Below, piece after piece: positions 33,290 to 44,702 of a stretch of DNA of 54,033 bases. The notes beneath the pieces were generated by a model. That model made no database searches, had not been told where the DNA came from, and saw only the letters and a list, made by a program, of their open reading frames with translations. The stretch spans positions 1-54,033 of the forward strand of contig JAJDXX010000164.1 of NCBI GenBank assembly GCA_022823055.1. Reading direction: 5' to 3'. A program made the translations under genes and the position numbers. Each line of letters starts with the position of its first letter. Within the stretch, counting starts at the first letter, position 1. Origin of the DNA: Candidatus Binatia bacterium (GTDB lineage Bacteria; Desulfobacterota; Binatia; UBA9968; JAJDTQ01).

Positions 33290-34215
33290 CAACACGCCGC
33301 CTGGGTCGCCGGCTCCACCAGCATCAGCACGCCGTTGCGGCCGTCCAGCTCGGCGTCGAGCCCGATGGGAAGCAGGGTGTTCGGGGTGGCGTGGCCGCAG
33401 GGCAGACCCGTCACTACCGGGTAGGGGGCTCCGGCGAAGACTTCGGTGAGAACTTCGGTGACGTCCCGGTCGGCGCCGGTCTCGCAGTCGTTGAAAGCGC
33501 CTGTCACCACGCCCGCGACGCCGTCGAGCTTCCCGGCCATGCGCAGGTGGGTCAGCATGCGTTCGATTCGGTAGGGGCGCTCGCCCACGTCCTCCAGGAA
33601 AACGATCTTCCCCGCGGTATCGATCTCGTAAGGCGTCCCCAGGGTGGTCACCAGCACCGAGAGGCACCCGCCGGCCAACGGTCCCCGCGCCGGACCGTTG
33701 CCGCCGCGGAGCACGCCGGTGCCCTTGATCTGCCAGAGCCGCCGTTTCCCGGTGAGCGCGTCCCAGAATCCGCTGGTGACTCCGCCTTCAAGCTCCCCGG
33801 CGAACTCGACGGCGACCATGGGCCCATGGAAGGCGACGATCCCGCAGCTCTGGGACATCCAGTTGAGCAGGGCCGTGACGTCGCTGAACCCGACGAATAT
33901 CTTCGGATGGGTGCGAATGAGCTCGGCGTCGAGAGCTGGAAGAAGCTGGATCGAACCGAACCCCCCGCGGGCGCAGAAGATGGCCGCGATGTCGTCCCGC
34001 AGGAAGAAGCGCTCCAGCGTTTCCGCGCGCTGCCGCTCGCTCCCGGCCAGGTAGCCCTTGCGCGCGAGGATTCCCTCGGCGAGGAGCACGCGGAATCCGC
34101 GCGCCTCCAACGCGCGGACGCCCTTGGCAAGGAGGTCCCCGTACACGGCTCCGGCCGGGGCGATGACCCCGATGGTGTCGCCGGGCCTGAGGGGCGGCGG
34201 TTTGAGGAGTTTCAT
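33289..34215 (-). CDS. ldcA: Murein LD-carboxypeptidase (peptidase family S66)
   Basis: A 308-residue cytoplasmic serine peptidase that removes the terminal D-Ala from recycled murein tetrapeptides. The S66 triad is visible: S111 in VGFSDVTAL, E208 in IVFLEDVGE and H275 in LPCGHATPN. It opens the three-gene operon with the serine hydrolase and mpl. This gives a coherent order: trim tetrapeptide to tripeptide, then ligate it. Confidence 0.92.
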   Translation of the reverse strand: MKLLKPPPLRPGDTIGVIAPAGAVYGDLLAKGVRALEARGFRVLLAEGILARKGYLAGSERQRAETLERFFLRDDIAAIFCARGGFGSIQLLPALDAELIRTHPKIFVGFSDVTALLNWMSQSCGIVAFHGPMVAVEFAGELEGGVTSGFWDALTGKRRLWQIKGTGVLRGGNGPARGPLAGGCLSVLVTTLGTPYEIDTAGKIVFLEDVGERPYRIERMLTHLRMAGKLDGVAGVVTGAFNDCETGADRDVTEVLTEVFAGAPYPVVTGLPCGHATPNTLLPIGLDAELDGRNGVLMLVEPATQAAC

Positions 34216-34335
34216 GACGTCTTACGGGATGTTGCACGCCATTCTGTCAAGTTTCCGTGGGTACGGCAAACAGCGAAAAGGCGCCGCCGGACCTGCGGCG
34301 ACGTCCGTTTCCCGACAAAAGTTATCCACACCCCC

Positions 34336-34363
34336 TTGACAGTCCCCGGACCGTGCTTAGATT
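34336..34363 (+). promoter_or_regulatory. Probable promoter of groES-groEL
   Basis: TTGACA (34336-34341) and TAGATT (34358-34363) are separated by 16 bases, a good sigma70-type promoter about 88 bases upstream of groES. It does not look like a sigma32 heat-shock promoter. No CIRCE element (TTAGCACTC-N9-GAGTGCTAA) is found between 34216 and 34450. Confidence 0.6.
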
Positions 34364-34370
34364 TACCGCC

Positions 34371-34384
34371 GCACCTCGTGGTGC
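34371..34384. promoter_or_regulatory. Small inverted repeat downstream of the groES promoter
   Basis: GCACC-TCGT-GGTGC, a 5-bp stem with 4-base loop starting about 8 bases after the -10 box. It could be an operator or a leader hairpin, or be chance. Confidence 0.25.
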
Positions 34385-34450
34385 GCGTCTATCAGTGTAT
34401 CGGACGTATCGAAACTCTCGCAGGCGATACTTGAAAAAGGAGGAGCGAAC

Positions 34451-34741
34451 ATGAGCATCAGGCCCTTACAGGACCGGGTCATCGTCAAGCGGATCGAAGA
34501 AGAGGAGAAGACCGCGGGCGGCATCATCATCCCCGACACGGCGAAGGAGAAGCCCCAGGAGGGCCAGGTTGTCGCGGTGGGCAAGGGCAAGGCCGACGAT
34601 GGCGGCAAGGTGACTCCGCTGGACGTGAAGGTGAACGACCGGGTGCTGTTCGGCAAGTACGCCGGCACCGAGATCACCCTGGACGGCGAAGAGCACATCA
34701 TCATGCGCGAGGACGACATCCTCGGCATCGTCGAGCAATAA
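34451..34741 (+). CDS. groES: Co-chaperonin GroES
   Basis: A 96-residue protein, full family length. It begins [20 protein letters not shown]. It has the mobile-loop region that binds GroEL ([19 protein letters not shown]) and ends [10 protein letters not shown] strong AAGGAGGA site precedes the ATG. Twenty-seven bases separate it from groEL. Confidence 0.98.
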   Translation: MSIRPLQDRVIVKRIEEEEKTAGGIIIPDTAKEKPQEGQVVAVGKGKADDGGKVTPLDVKVNDRVLFGKYAGTEITLDGEEHIIMREDDILGIVEQ

Positions 34742-36427
<1,686 letters not shown>

Positions 36428-36450
36428 CCCTGCCATTGCGGCAGCTCAAG

Positions 36451-36490
36451 GGCCTGGAGTCTCTCGGGAGAGGGCTCCAGGCCTTTTTTT
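36451..36490 (+). terminator. Rho-independent terminator of groESL
   Basis: GGCCTGGAG (36451-36459) pairs with CTCCAGGCC (36475-36483). An inner CTCT/AGAG helix lies between them and seven T follow (36484-36490). Confidence 0.92.
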
Positions 36491-36582
36491 GCTTTATTGG
36501 GATCAGGGGACTATAGTGGCAGGGCGTTCACCAGGAATTCCGTAGTCCCAACGATTGCCCATCAGTTACCGACTTCCATCCC

Positions 36583-37929
<1,347 letters not shown>

Positions 37930-37975
37930 ACTAAAAAGGTTGGTTTGCAGAAAAGATAGCAAGGAACAAACCCGT

Positions 37976-38563
37976 ATGAGCGTAAAGATCAGACTGAGCC
38001 GGCACGGCGCGAAGAAGCGGCCGTATTACCGCATCGTGGTGGCGGACGCGCGCGACCCGCGCGACGGAAGATTCATCGAACAGGTGGGCACCTACGACCC
38101 GAGGACTCCGGCGGCGACCCTGAAACTGGATCAGGCCAAGGTCAACGGTTGGATCGAGAAGGGGGCACAGCCGACCCAGACGGTGCGCAACCTCATAAAG
38201 CGGGCGGCCAAGGAAACCGGCGCGGTCGCGGAGAGTACCGAGGCCGCGGCGGGGCACGCGGAGGCGACGGAAAGCGCGGCGGTCGCGGAAATCCCAGCGG
38301 TGACGGAAGACGCGGCCGTGACGGAGGGCGTGGCGGCGGATAGCTCGACCGAAACGGAGAGTCCGGCCGCGGCGGAGAGCGTCGCCCCGGCGGAGAGCAC
38401 GGCCGAAGCGGCAGACGTGACCCCGGCGGACAGCCCGACCGAAGCGGAGACCGTGGCCCCTGCGGACAGCGCGACCCAAGCGGACGACGTCGCTCCTGCA
38501 GACAGCCCGGCCGAAGCGGCAAGCCCCCCGGAAGCGGAAACCGCGGAGGCGCCGAAGGAATAG
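37976..38563 (+). CDS. rpsP: 30S ribosomal protein S16 with long acidic C-terminal tail
   Basis: A 195-residue protein. Residues 1-80 are a normal S16 ([40 protein letters not shown]). The next 114 residues are a low-complexity, acidic tail rich in Ala, Glu, Thr, Ser, Pro and Asp, with drifting repeats such as [17 protein letters not shown] and [10 protein letters not shown]. The tail has almost no basic residues, unusual for a ribosomal protein. S16 usually has about 80-100 residues, with modest extensions in some groups. ATG 37976 is chosen at the conserved N-terminus. Confidence 0.95.
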   Translation: MSVKIRLSRHGAKKRPYYRIVVADARDPRDGRFIEQVGTYDPRTPAATLKLDQAKVNGWIEKGAQPTQTVRNLIKRAAKETGAVAESTEAAAGHAEATESAAVAEIPAVTEDAAVTEGVAADSSTETESPAAAESVAPAESTAEAADVTPADSPTEAETVAPADSATQADDVAPADSPAEAASPPEAETAEAPKE

Positions 38564-38626
38564 GCCCGTCCCGGGCAGCGCTTGCCCACAGCCCCGCCAA
38601 CGTCCGCGCTCCAGGAGACACGCTTC

Positions 38627-38863
38627 TTGAAGGAACTGGTACAGTACCTGGCGGAGTCCATCGTGAACCGCCCCGAGGCCGTGGAAGTCACGGAGACGCA
38701 GGAAGACGATGCCTCCGTGCTGGAGCTCAAGGTCGCGAAGGAAGACTTGGGGCGGGTCATAGGCAAACAGGGCCGCACCGCCAAGTCCCTCCGAACGATA
38801 CTGAACGCCGCGGCCGCGCGGACGCACCGGAAGGTCGTCCTCGAAATCGTCGACGAGCAGTAG
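38627..38863 (+). CDS. khpA: KH-domain RNA-binding protein KhpA
   Basis: A 78-residue protein with the KH motif IGKQGRTAKSLRTIL. A TTG start at 38627 after AGGAG gives the usual KhpA N-terminus (KELVQYLAESIV); the frame is open from 38582. KhpA, with KhpB in some bacteria, binds RNA and affects cell division and ribosome assembly. Typical position between rpsP and rimM. Confidence 0.93.
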   Translation: MKELVQYLAESIVNRPEAVEVTETQEDDASVLELKVAKEDLGRVIGKQGRTAKSLRTILNAAAARTHRKVVLEIVDEQ

Positions 38864-38878
38864 CCGTCCCCTTTCCCT

Positions 38879-39391
38879 TTGTCCATTCAGCAGATCGCCC
38901 TGGGCGACATCGTGGCCACGCACGGCGTGGCCGGCTGGGTGCGCCTGCGGCTGTTCAACCCCGAGGGCCGTACGCTCTACTCGAGCGCGCAGGCGGAGTT
39001 GACGCGCGGGGAGGGCCGGCTCACCGTTGACGTGGAGCAGGCCAAGCCCCACCGAGGGTTCGCGCTCTTGAAGCTCCGAGGCATCGACGACATGGACGCG
39101 GCCCGCGAACTGGTGGGGTACCGGCTGTCGGTGCCCGGCGAACGGCTCGCCCCGCTCGGCTCGTCCGAGTATTACTACGCGGAAGTGGTGGGTTTCGAGG
39201 TGCGGGACGCCTGCGGCGAACGCGTCGGCACGGTATCTCGGATATGGGCGAAGCAGGGCGGCGACCTGCTGGTGGTGGACGGCGCCGAGCGGGAACACCT
39301 CGTCCCCGCGGTCCGGGAGGTGATCCGGCAAATCGACGTCGTCGAAAGAACCATCACCATCGACCCGCCCGACGGGCTCCTGGACCTCTGA
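38879..39391 (+). CDS. rimM: Ribosome maturation factor RimM
   Basis: A 170-residue two-domain protein. The N-terminal domain has LGDIVATHGVAGWVRLRLF. The PRC-barrel domain (about 95-170) has YYYAEVVGFEV and LVPAVREVIRQIDV. It binds S19 and helps 30S maturation. TTG start. Confidence 0.94.
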   Translation: MSIQQIALGDIVATHGVAGWVRLRLFNPEGRTLYSSAQAELTRGEGRLTVDVEQAKPHRGFALLKLRGIDDMDAARELVGYRLSVPGERLAPLGSSEYYYAEVVGFEVRDACGERVGTVSRIWAKQGGDLLVVDGAEREHLVPAVREVIRQIDVVERTITIDPPDGLLDL

Positions 39392-39430
39392 CCGTCCACG
39401 CATGAAATGGGCGGGCGAGGAACCGTTCCC

Positions 39431-40717
39431 ATGCATTTCTCCGTCATCACGCTCTTCCCGGACATCTTCGAGTCGCCCCTGGCGCACAGCATCCTGAAGC
39501 GGGCCCGGGAAAAGAACCTCGTGTCCATCGACCTGGTGGACCTGCGCCAATACGCACGAGACCGCCACCGGGTCACCGACGACTACCCCTACGGCGGCGG
39601 CCAGGGCATGGTGCTCAAGCCGGAGCCCGTCATCGAGGCCATCGAGGACTGTCGAAGCCGGCTGAAGAAGCCCCGGGTGGTGCTGCTTTCCCCGCGCGGA
39701 CGCGTCTTCGACCAGGCCGCCGCCGCGCGACTCCTGGAAGACCGGGAAGTGATCCTGGTTTGCGGCCGCTACGAGGGGTTCGACGAGAGAGTGACGGCCT
39801 ATGCCGACGACATGGTGTCCATCGGCGACTACACCTTGAGCGGCGGCGAGATCCCCGCCCTGGCCGTCATCGACGCGGTCACGCGGCTGGTTCCGGGGGT
39901 GCTGGGGAACGAGGAGTCCGCGCGCGACGAGTCCTTTGTCGAGGGGCTTCTGGAGTATCCGCAGTACACCCGCCCCGCGGAGTACCGGGGCATGAAGGTG
40001 CCGGAGGTGCTGCTCTCGGGCGACCACGAAATGATCCGGCGCTGGCGCCGCCGCATGAGCGTGGAGACCACCGCGCGGACGCGGCCGGACCTGCTGGCGA
40101 AGGCCCCGACCGCGGCCGGGATGCCCCTGGCGGACGTTTACGTGGCGCTGCTGCACCACCCCGTGTCCGACCGCCGCGGCGACACGGTGACCTCGTCCAT
40201 CACCAACCTGGACATCCACGACATCGCCCGCACCTGCCGCACCTACGGGGTGAAGGCCTTCTACGTCGTGAACCCGGTGAAGACGCTGCAGTTGCTGGCG
40301 GCCAGGATCATCGACCACTGGGAGCGCGGCTACGGCGGCGCCTACAACAGCACGCGCAGGGAAGCGCTCTCCCTGGCACGGGTGTGCGACACCCTGGACG
40401 ATGCGGTGGCGCAAGTGCGGGCGGAATGCGGCACCGCCCCCCGGCTGGTGGCGACCTCGGCGCGGCCCGTCGCCGGCAGGGAACGCACAACTTTTGGAAA
40501 AATGCAGGAAATGCTAATAATGGACGATGTCCCTTGCATGATCCTGCTGGGAACGGGCTGGGGGCTGGCGGATGCCGTCTTTGCCCGTTCGGACCTGATA
40601 CTCGAGCCCGTCGCGGGCCGGGACGACTACAATCATCTTTCCGTACGAGCCGCCTCCGCCATCATGCTGGATCGTATACTGGGACGGTTGAAGGGAGTGT
40701 TCAATGAACGTCATTGA
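39431..40717 (+). CDS. trmD: TrmD fused to a second SPOUT-type RNA methyltransferase domain
   Basis: A 428-residue bifunctional-looking protein. Residues 1-225 are TrmD, tRNA (guanine37-N1)-methyltransferase, with the knot motifs [13 protein letters not shown] and [19 protein letters not shown]. Residues about 232-425 are a second methyltransferase-like domain ([74 protein letters not shown]). It looks like the Methyltrn_RNA_4 family, which is often a separate gene next to trmD. The linker shows no stop or start signal, so this is a true fusion. ATG 39431 follows GAGGAA. It overlaps rplS by 14 bases. Confidence 0.93.
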   Translation: MHFSVITLFPDIFESPLAHSILKRAREKNLVSIDLVDLRQYARDRHRVTDDYPYGGGQGMVLKPEPVIEAIEDCRSRLKKPRVVLLSPRGRVFDQAAAARLLEDREVILVCGRYEGFDERVTAYADDMVSIGDYTLSGGEIPALAVIDAVTRLVPGVLGNEESARDESFVEGLLEYPQYTRPAEYRGMKVPEVLLSGDHEMIRRWRRRMSVETTARTRPDLLAKAPTAAGMPLADVYVALLHHPVSDRRGDTVTSSITNLDIHDIARTCRTYGVKAFYVVNPVKTLQLLAARIIDHWERGYGGAYNSTRREALSLARVCDTLDDAVAQVRAECGTAPRLVATSARPVAGRERTTFGKMQEMLIMDDVPCMILLGTGWGLADAVFARSDLILEPVAGRDDYNHLSVRAASAIMLDRILGRLKGVFNERH

Positions 40718-41060
40718 CCAGATCGAACAGGAGCACACGCGGGAGATGCCGGCGCTCAAGCCCGGGCAACGCGTGCGCGTGCACGTGCGCATCATCGAGG
40801 GCGAGAAAGAGCGCATCCAGGTCTTCGAGGGCGTTGTCATCGCCATCTCCGGGAGCGGCAACCGCGAAACCTTCGTCGTGCGCAAGACCTCCTACGGGGT
40901 CGGCGTCGAACGCATCTTCCCGCTCCACTCGCCGCGCATCGAGAAGGTCGAGGTGGTCACCCAGGGCCGGGTGCGCCGCGCCAAGCTGTACTACCTGAGG
41001 AACCTCTCGGGCAAACGAGCCCGCCTGGAGGAAGACCGCCGCCCGCGGGCGTCGCGCTGA
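40704..41060 (+). CDS. rplS: 50S ribosomal protein L19
   Basis: A 118-residue protein of standard length. It has [50 protein letters not shown] and [15 protein letters not shown]. It lies at the 30S-50S interface. It starts inside the end of trmD, so the two are translationally coupled. Confidence 0.97.
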   Translation: MNVIDQIEQEHTREMPALKPGQRVRVHVRIIEGEKERIQVFEGVVIAISGSGNRETFVVRKTSYGVGVERIFPLHSPRIEKVEVVTQGRVRRAKLYYLRNLSGKRARLEEDRRPRASR

Positions 41061-41066
41061 CCGCCC

Positions 41067-41083
41067 ACGGGCGCACCGCCCGT
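41067..41083 (+). terminator. Hairpin after rplS, weak terminator candidate
   Basis: ACGGGCG-CAC-CGCCCGT, a perfect 7-bp GC-rich stem just after the rplS stop, but with no T-tract. It may stall polymerase or protect the mRNA end. Nothing else is seen between rplS and rarA. Confidence 0.35.
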
Positions 41084-41179
41084 TGACGTACGAACTCGCC
41101 GCCGGGATCAGGCCGCCGACTTCGCGCCCGCTTCCACCAACGCACCCTTCCTGCCGCCCGCGCGGCGCGGACCGTAAGA

Positions 41180-42550
41180 GTGGATCTTTTCGACACCGTG
41201 AGTCCCCGCTCAGCCGGCGACGGCAACACGCCGCTGGCCGAGCGCATGCGTCCGGCCCGGCTGGACGAGGTGCTGGGGCAGGAACACCTGTTGGGCCCCG
41301 GCAAGCTGCTGCGCGGCATGGCGGACAGCGGCCGCCTCCAGTCCATTATCCTGTGGGGGCCGCCGGGCTGCGGCAAGACCACCCTGGCCCGCCTCCTGGC
41401 GGACGCCTGCGGTGCGCACTGCATCCACTTCTCCGCCGTCAGTTCCGGCACCCGCGACCTCAAGAAGATCCTCCCGGACGCCCGGCGCCTGCGGCGCGGC
41501 GCCGTTCCGGTGGTGCTCTTGGTGGACGAGATCCATCACTTCAACAAGTCGCAGCAGGACACCTTTCTGCCGCACGTCGAGGCGGGGCTTCTGACCCTCG
41601 TCGGCGCCACCACCGAGAACCCGTCCTTCGAGCTCATCTCGCCGCTGCTGTCCCGTTGCCGCGTGTGTGTACTCCATCCCCTGACCGAGGACACCCTCGA
41701 CCAGATCATCACCCGCGCCCTGGCCGAGCGCGGGCGGGGGCTATGGGACGGGGACATGGAGATGGACCCCGCGGCGCGCGCCTTGCTGGTGCAGCGGGCG
41801 CAGGGTGACGCACGGGTGGCCCTCAACGGGTTGGAGGGGGCGGTCACGCTGGCCCGCGCCGGCGGCGACGCGAAGCGTATCGAGTTGAGCCACGCGGAAC
41901 AGGCCCTGCAGGTTTCGCCGCTCCAGTACGACAAGGCCGGCGAGGAACACTACAACCTGATCTCTGCCTTCATCAAGAGCCTGCGGGGCAGCGACCCCGA
42001 CGCCGCCGTCTACTGGATGGTGCGCATGATCGAGGCAGGCGAGGACCCGCTCTTCATTTGCCGGCGCATGGTCATCTTCGCCGCCGAGGACGTGGGCAAC
42101 GCCGATCCACGCGCCCTCCAGGTGGCCGTGGCCGCCAAGGACGCCGTGCACTTCGTCGGCCTGCCGGAGGGGCGGATCCCCATGAGCCAAGCGGCCACCT
42201 ACCTGGCCACCGCGCCCAAGTCCAACTCCGCGTACCGCGCCCTGCTGGAGGCCACCCGCGACGTGCGCGAGCACGGCACGCTGCCCACCCCGCTCCACCT
42301 GCGCAACGCCCCCACCGGGCTCATGAAAGCATTGGGCTACGGCGCGGACTACCGTTATCCACACGACGAACCCGGCCACGTCACGGAACAGGAGCACCTG
42401 CCGTCCGAGCTCGAGGGCCGCCGCTACTACAAGCCCGGCGACCAGGGGTATGAACGGGTCATCCGGGAGCGCCTCGAAGCCTGGACCGCGTTGAGGAAAC
42501 GGAGCACCACACCAGGTCCTTCTTCGTCATTCCCGCGAAAGCGGAAATGA
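41180..42550 (+). CDS. rarA: Replication-associated recombination protein RarA (MgsA) AAA+ ATPase
   Basis: A 456-residue clamp-loader-like ATPase. LAERMRPARLDEVLGQEHLLG is at the N-terminus. Walker A is GPPGCGKTT, Walker B is LLVDEIHHFNKSQQD and GATTENPSFELISPLLSRCRV is the sensor-1 region. The C-terminal oligomerisation domain has PKSNSAYRAL. A GTG start is used. The last residues (SSSFPRKRK) and the stop codon are encoded by a dRS3-like repeat, so the natural C-terminus has been replaced or extended. Confidence 0.94.
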   Translation: MDLFDTVSPRSAGDGNTPLAERMRPARLDEVLGQEHLLGPGKLLRGMADSGRLQSIILWGPPGCGKTTLARLLADACGAHCIHFSAVSSGTRDLKKILPDARRLRRGAVPVVLLVDEIHHFNKSQQDTFLPHVEAGLLTLVGATTENPSFELISPLLSRCRVCVLHPLTEDTLDQIITRALAERGRGLWDGDMEMDPAARALLVQRAQGDARVALNGLEGAVTLARAGGDAKRIELSHAEQALQVSPLQYDKAGEEHYNLISAFIKSLRGSDPDAAVYWMVRMIEAGEDPLFICRRMVIFAAEDVGNADPRALQVAVAAKDAVHFVGLPEGRIPMSQAATYLATAPKSNSAYRALLEATRDVREHGTLPTPLHLRNAPTGLMKALGYGADYRYPHDEPGHVTEQEHLPSELEGRRYYKPGDQGYERVIRERLEAWTALRKRSTTPGPSSSFPRKRK

Positions 42551-42552
42551 CG
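42525..42552. repeat. Solitary dRS3-like palindrome at the rarA 3' end
   Basis: A 28-bp near-perfect palindrome with a GAAA loop and one mismatch in a 12-bp stem. It covers the rarA stop (42548-42550) and ends two bases before the convergent secretin gene. It could act as a hairpin for both transcripts, though no T-tract follows. Confidence 0.85.
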
Positions 42553-42554
42553 CT

Positions 42555-44672
42555 TCAGGGTGCTTGGCGGCTCTCCAGTTCACGGCGGACGGCACGCACC
42601 TTGTCCAGAAATCGTTCCGTCACTGCCTTGCCTTCCTCGTAATTGCGAATGACACGGGGGGTTATCAGGATGACCAGCTCGGTTCGATCCGAGCGTTCCA
42701 GGTCGGTGCGGAAGAGTTGTCCTAGCACGGGGACGTCCATGAGCAGGGGAATGCCGACCCGCGTCTTGCGCCGGTTGTCGGTGATGATGCCGCCGATGAC
42801 CAGGGTCTGTCCGTCCTGAAGCACGGCGGTGGTCTCCGCGTCCCGTATGTTGAAGGCATCGAAAGTCTGGTTCCCTACCGCGACCCGTTCGCCGACGTCG
42901 CTGACCTCGACCCGCACCTGGAGGTTCACCATGCCGGCGTCGCTGACCCGCGGGACGATGGTCAGTATCCGCCCGACGTTCCTGAACTGGATGGTGGTGG
43001 TGACGGCTTGCGCCTCTTGCGACACCACGGTCCCGGTGGCCACGGGCTGCTCGCTACCCACGCGGATCCGAGCCGGGCGGTTGTCCAGCGCCAGCAGATG
43101 CGGGGACGACAGCACCTTGACCCGCGCGTCCTGCATGAGCGCGTTGACGAACATCCGGAATTCGCGGCCCGCGTCGACGATGGACGTGAACCCGGATTCG
43201 AGGGCCTGAAAACCGGCGCCCAAGGGCGCGCCGGCGGTGTTCCCCTCCGCCTCGGAGGGCGGGGGAAAGCCCCCTTTCGACAGGGCATGCTCCACCCCCA
43301 GCGCGAACTCGTCGGCGAGCGTCACCTCGGCCACCAGCACCTCCATGAGCACCTGGCGGGGAACGGCGTCCAACTCCGCCAGGACCTCGGCAAGTTGAAG
43401 GTATTGCCGGCGCGTGGCCAGGATCACGAGTGAGTTGGTGGCGGGCTCCGCCACCACGCGTACGCTTTCGACGTCTTCGTCCGTCGCCGGCGGGGTATCC
43501 ATCGAGGACTCCGTACTCACCCCTGCCGAACCGGACCAGAGACGGAACGCTCCGGCCGGGTCTCCGCCGACGGGTGAGGCGCTTTCCGGGACAAGAGATC
43601 CCCCGGGGCCGGGGTCTCGCCCGAAACCCGTGGTTCCCGTCGCGTCGTCCGGTTCCCCGCCGCCGGACAAGTCAGGCAGGTCGTTGAGCCGGCGCCGCGC
43701 CGACAGGGACTTCGTCTTCCCGGCGGGGCGCTTCCCGGCATCGTACAACCGGTTGAGCACTTGCGCGAGCGCCACCGCGTCGCCGTTCTCCACGGGCCGG
43801 ATGAACACCTTCCGCCCTCCGGTCCGGCTCGCGACGTCGAGGCGTTCGAGCCAGCGTCGAACGTAGCGCCACGCCGCTTCGCTGTAGGCGACCACCAGGA
43901 GCCGGTTGATCCTGGGCAAGGGCAGAAACCGGGCGGCGAACGCATCGCCCTGCATCTCGGCGGCGGCGAAAAGGCGCATGGCCGCGGACAACTCGCGCGC
44001 GAGATCTTGTGCCGCGGCCGCCCTGGGCTCGTACAGGTCCATGCGCGTGCCCGCGAACACCTCGACGTCGATCAACTCCATGATCTCAACCAAACGGCGA
44101 ATGTTTGACGGCAGGTCGACAATAACCAGATAGTTGCCGCGCGCGTGCTCGAGTATCGTCCCGCCCTCGCCGAGGAACGGCGCGAGAAGCCCCTTCATGG
44201 CCGCCGCCGGGAAGAACCGGACCGGCGCGATGCGCATGGCGAATCCCGCATCCCGACCGCCGGAGGGCGAAGCGGCCCCGAGCCCTTTGGCAACGGTGGT
44301 GATCCGGTAAAGGTCGCCGCGCTTGATGGCAACGGCGTCGTGGATGCGCAGCAGTTCGTGGAAGATCGGCAGCAGGTCGGCACGCCCAACGGGCCGGCCG
44401 CTGAAGATGGTGACGGCGCCCCGAACGTCCGGGTCGATGGTGAAATTGAAGCGCAGGTGGCGCGCGAAGACGTGAATGACCTCGACCAGATCGGCGCCGT
44501 CGAAGTTCAGGGTCACCGTGCCGGCGTCATCGGCGCGCTCGCCTCCGGCCTCGCGCGCCACCGCACCGGAGGCTTCCACCACCACCTCCGCCGGCTGGCT
44601 CCGCGCCGGCCAGTCGTGCAAGAAAACCCCTGTCAGGAGCCATGCGACAATCCACAGCGTCTTGAAGGTCAT
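42555..44672 (-). CDS. Type II secretion-like secretin (GspD family)
   Basis: A 705-residue outer-membrane channel protein. A signal peptide is visible (FKTLWIVAWLLTGVFL, cleavage around ARS-QP). The N0 domain (about 50-125) has LNFDGADLVEVIHVFARHL, and N1-N3 domains follow, with a low-complexity linker around 310-380. The C-terminal secretin domain has GSEQPVATGTVVSQ, VLQDGQTLVIGGII and LLMDVPVLGQLFRTD. ATG 44672 is preferred over a TTG at 44690. No other gsp or pil genes are adjacent, so it is an orphan here. It follows lptD by 30 bases on the same strand. Confidence 0.9.
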   Translation of the reverse strand: MTFKTLWIVAWLLTGVFLHDWPARSQPAEVVVEASGAVAREAGGERADDAGTVTLNFDGADLVEVIHVFARHLRFNFTIDPDVRGAVTIFSGRPVGRADLLPIFHELLRIHDAVAIKRGDLYRITTVAKGLGAASPSGGRDAGFAMRIAPVRFFPAAAMKGLLAPFLGEGGTILEHARGNYLVIVDLPSNIRRLVEIMELIDVEVFAGTRMDLYEPRAAAAQDLARELSAAMRLFAAAEMQGDAFAARFLPLPRINRLLVVAYSEAAWRYVRRWLERLDVASRTGGRKVFIRPVENGDAVALAQVLNRLYDAGKRPAGKTKSLSARRRLNDLPDLSGGGEPDDATGTTGFGRDPGPGGSLVPESASPVGGDPAGAFRLWSGSAGVSTESSMDTPPATDEDVESVRVVAEPATNSLVILATRRQYLQLAEVLAELDAVPRQVLMEVLVAEVTLADEFALGVEHALSKGGFPPPSEAEGNTAGAPLGAGFQALESGFTSIVDAGREFRMFVNALMQDARVKVLSSPHLLALDNRPARIRVGSEQPVATGTVVSQEAQAVTTTIQFRNVGRILTIVPRVSDAGMVNLQVRVEVSDVGERVAVGNQTFDAFNIRDAETTAVLQDGQTLVIGGIITDNRRKTRVGIPLLMDVPVLGQLFRTDLERSDRTELVILITPRVIRNYEEGKAVTERFLDKVRAVRRELESRQAP

Positions 44673-44702
44673 GGCCCGTTGGAGACGCAAAATACGGGCC
44701 GT

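Noticed and set aside
31925-33667. Long N-terminal extension of the serine hydrolase up to 33667
   Set aside because: That part is a shadow of the LD-carboxypeptidase gene (Arg-rich). The ATG at 33289, overlapping the upstream stop, fits the operon.
34216-34450. CIRCE operator before groES
   Set aside because: No sequence resembling the TTAGCACTC inverted repeat is present.
37931-40414. Very long open frame on the minus strand across rpsP-trmD (827 codons)
   Set aside because: It is antisense to well-recognised ribosomal cluster genes and its composition (Gly, Arg, His, Val rich) is typical of GC-rich shadow frames.
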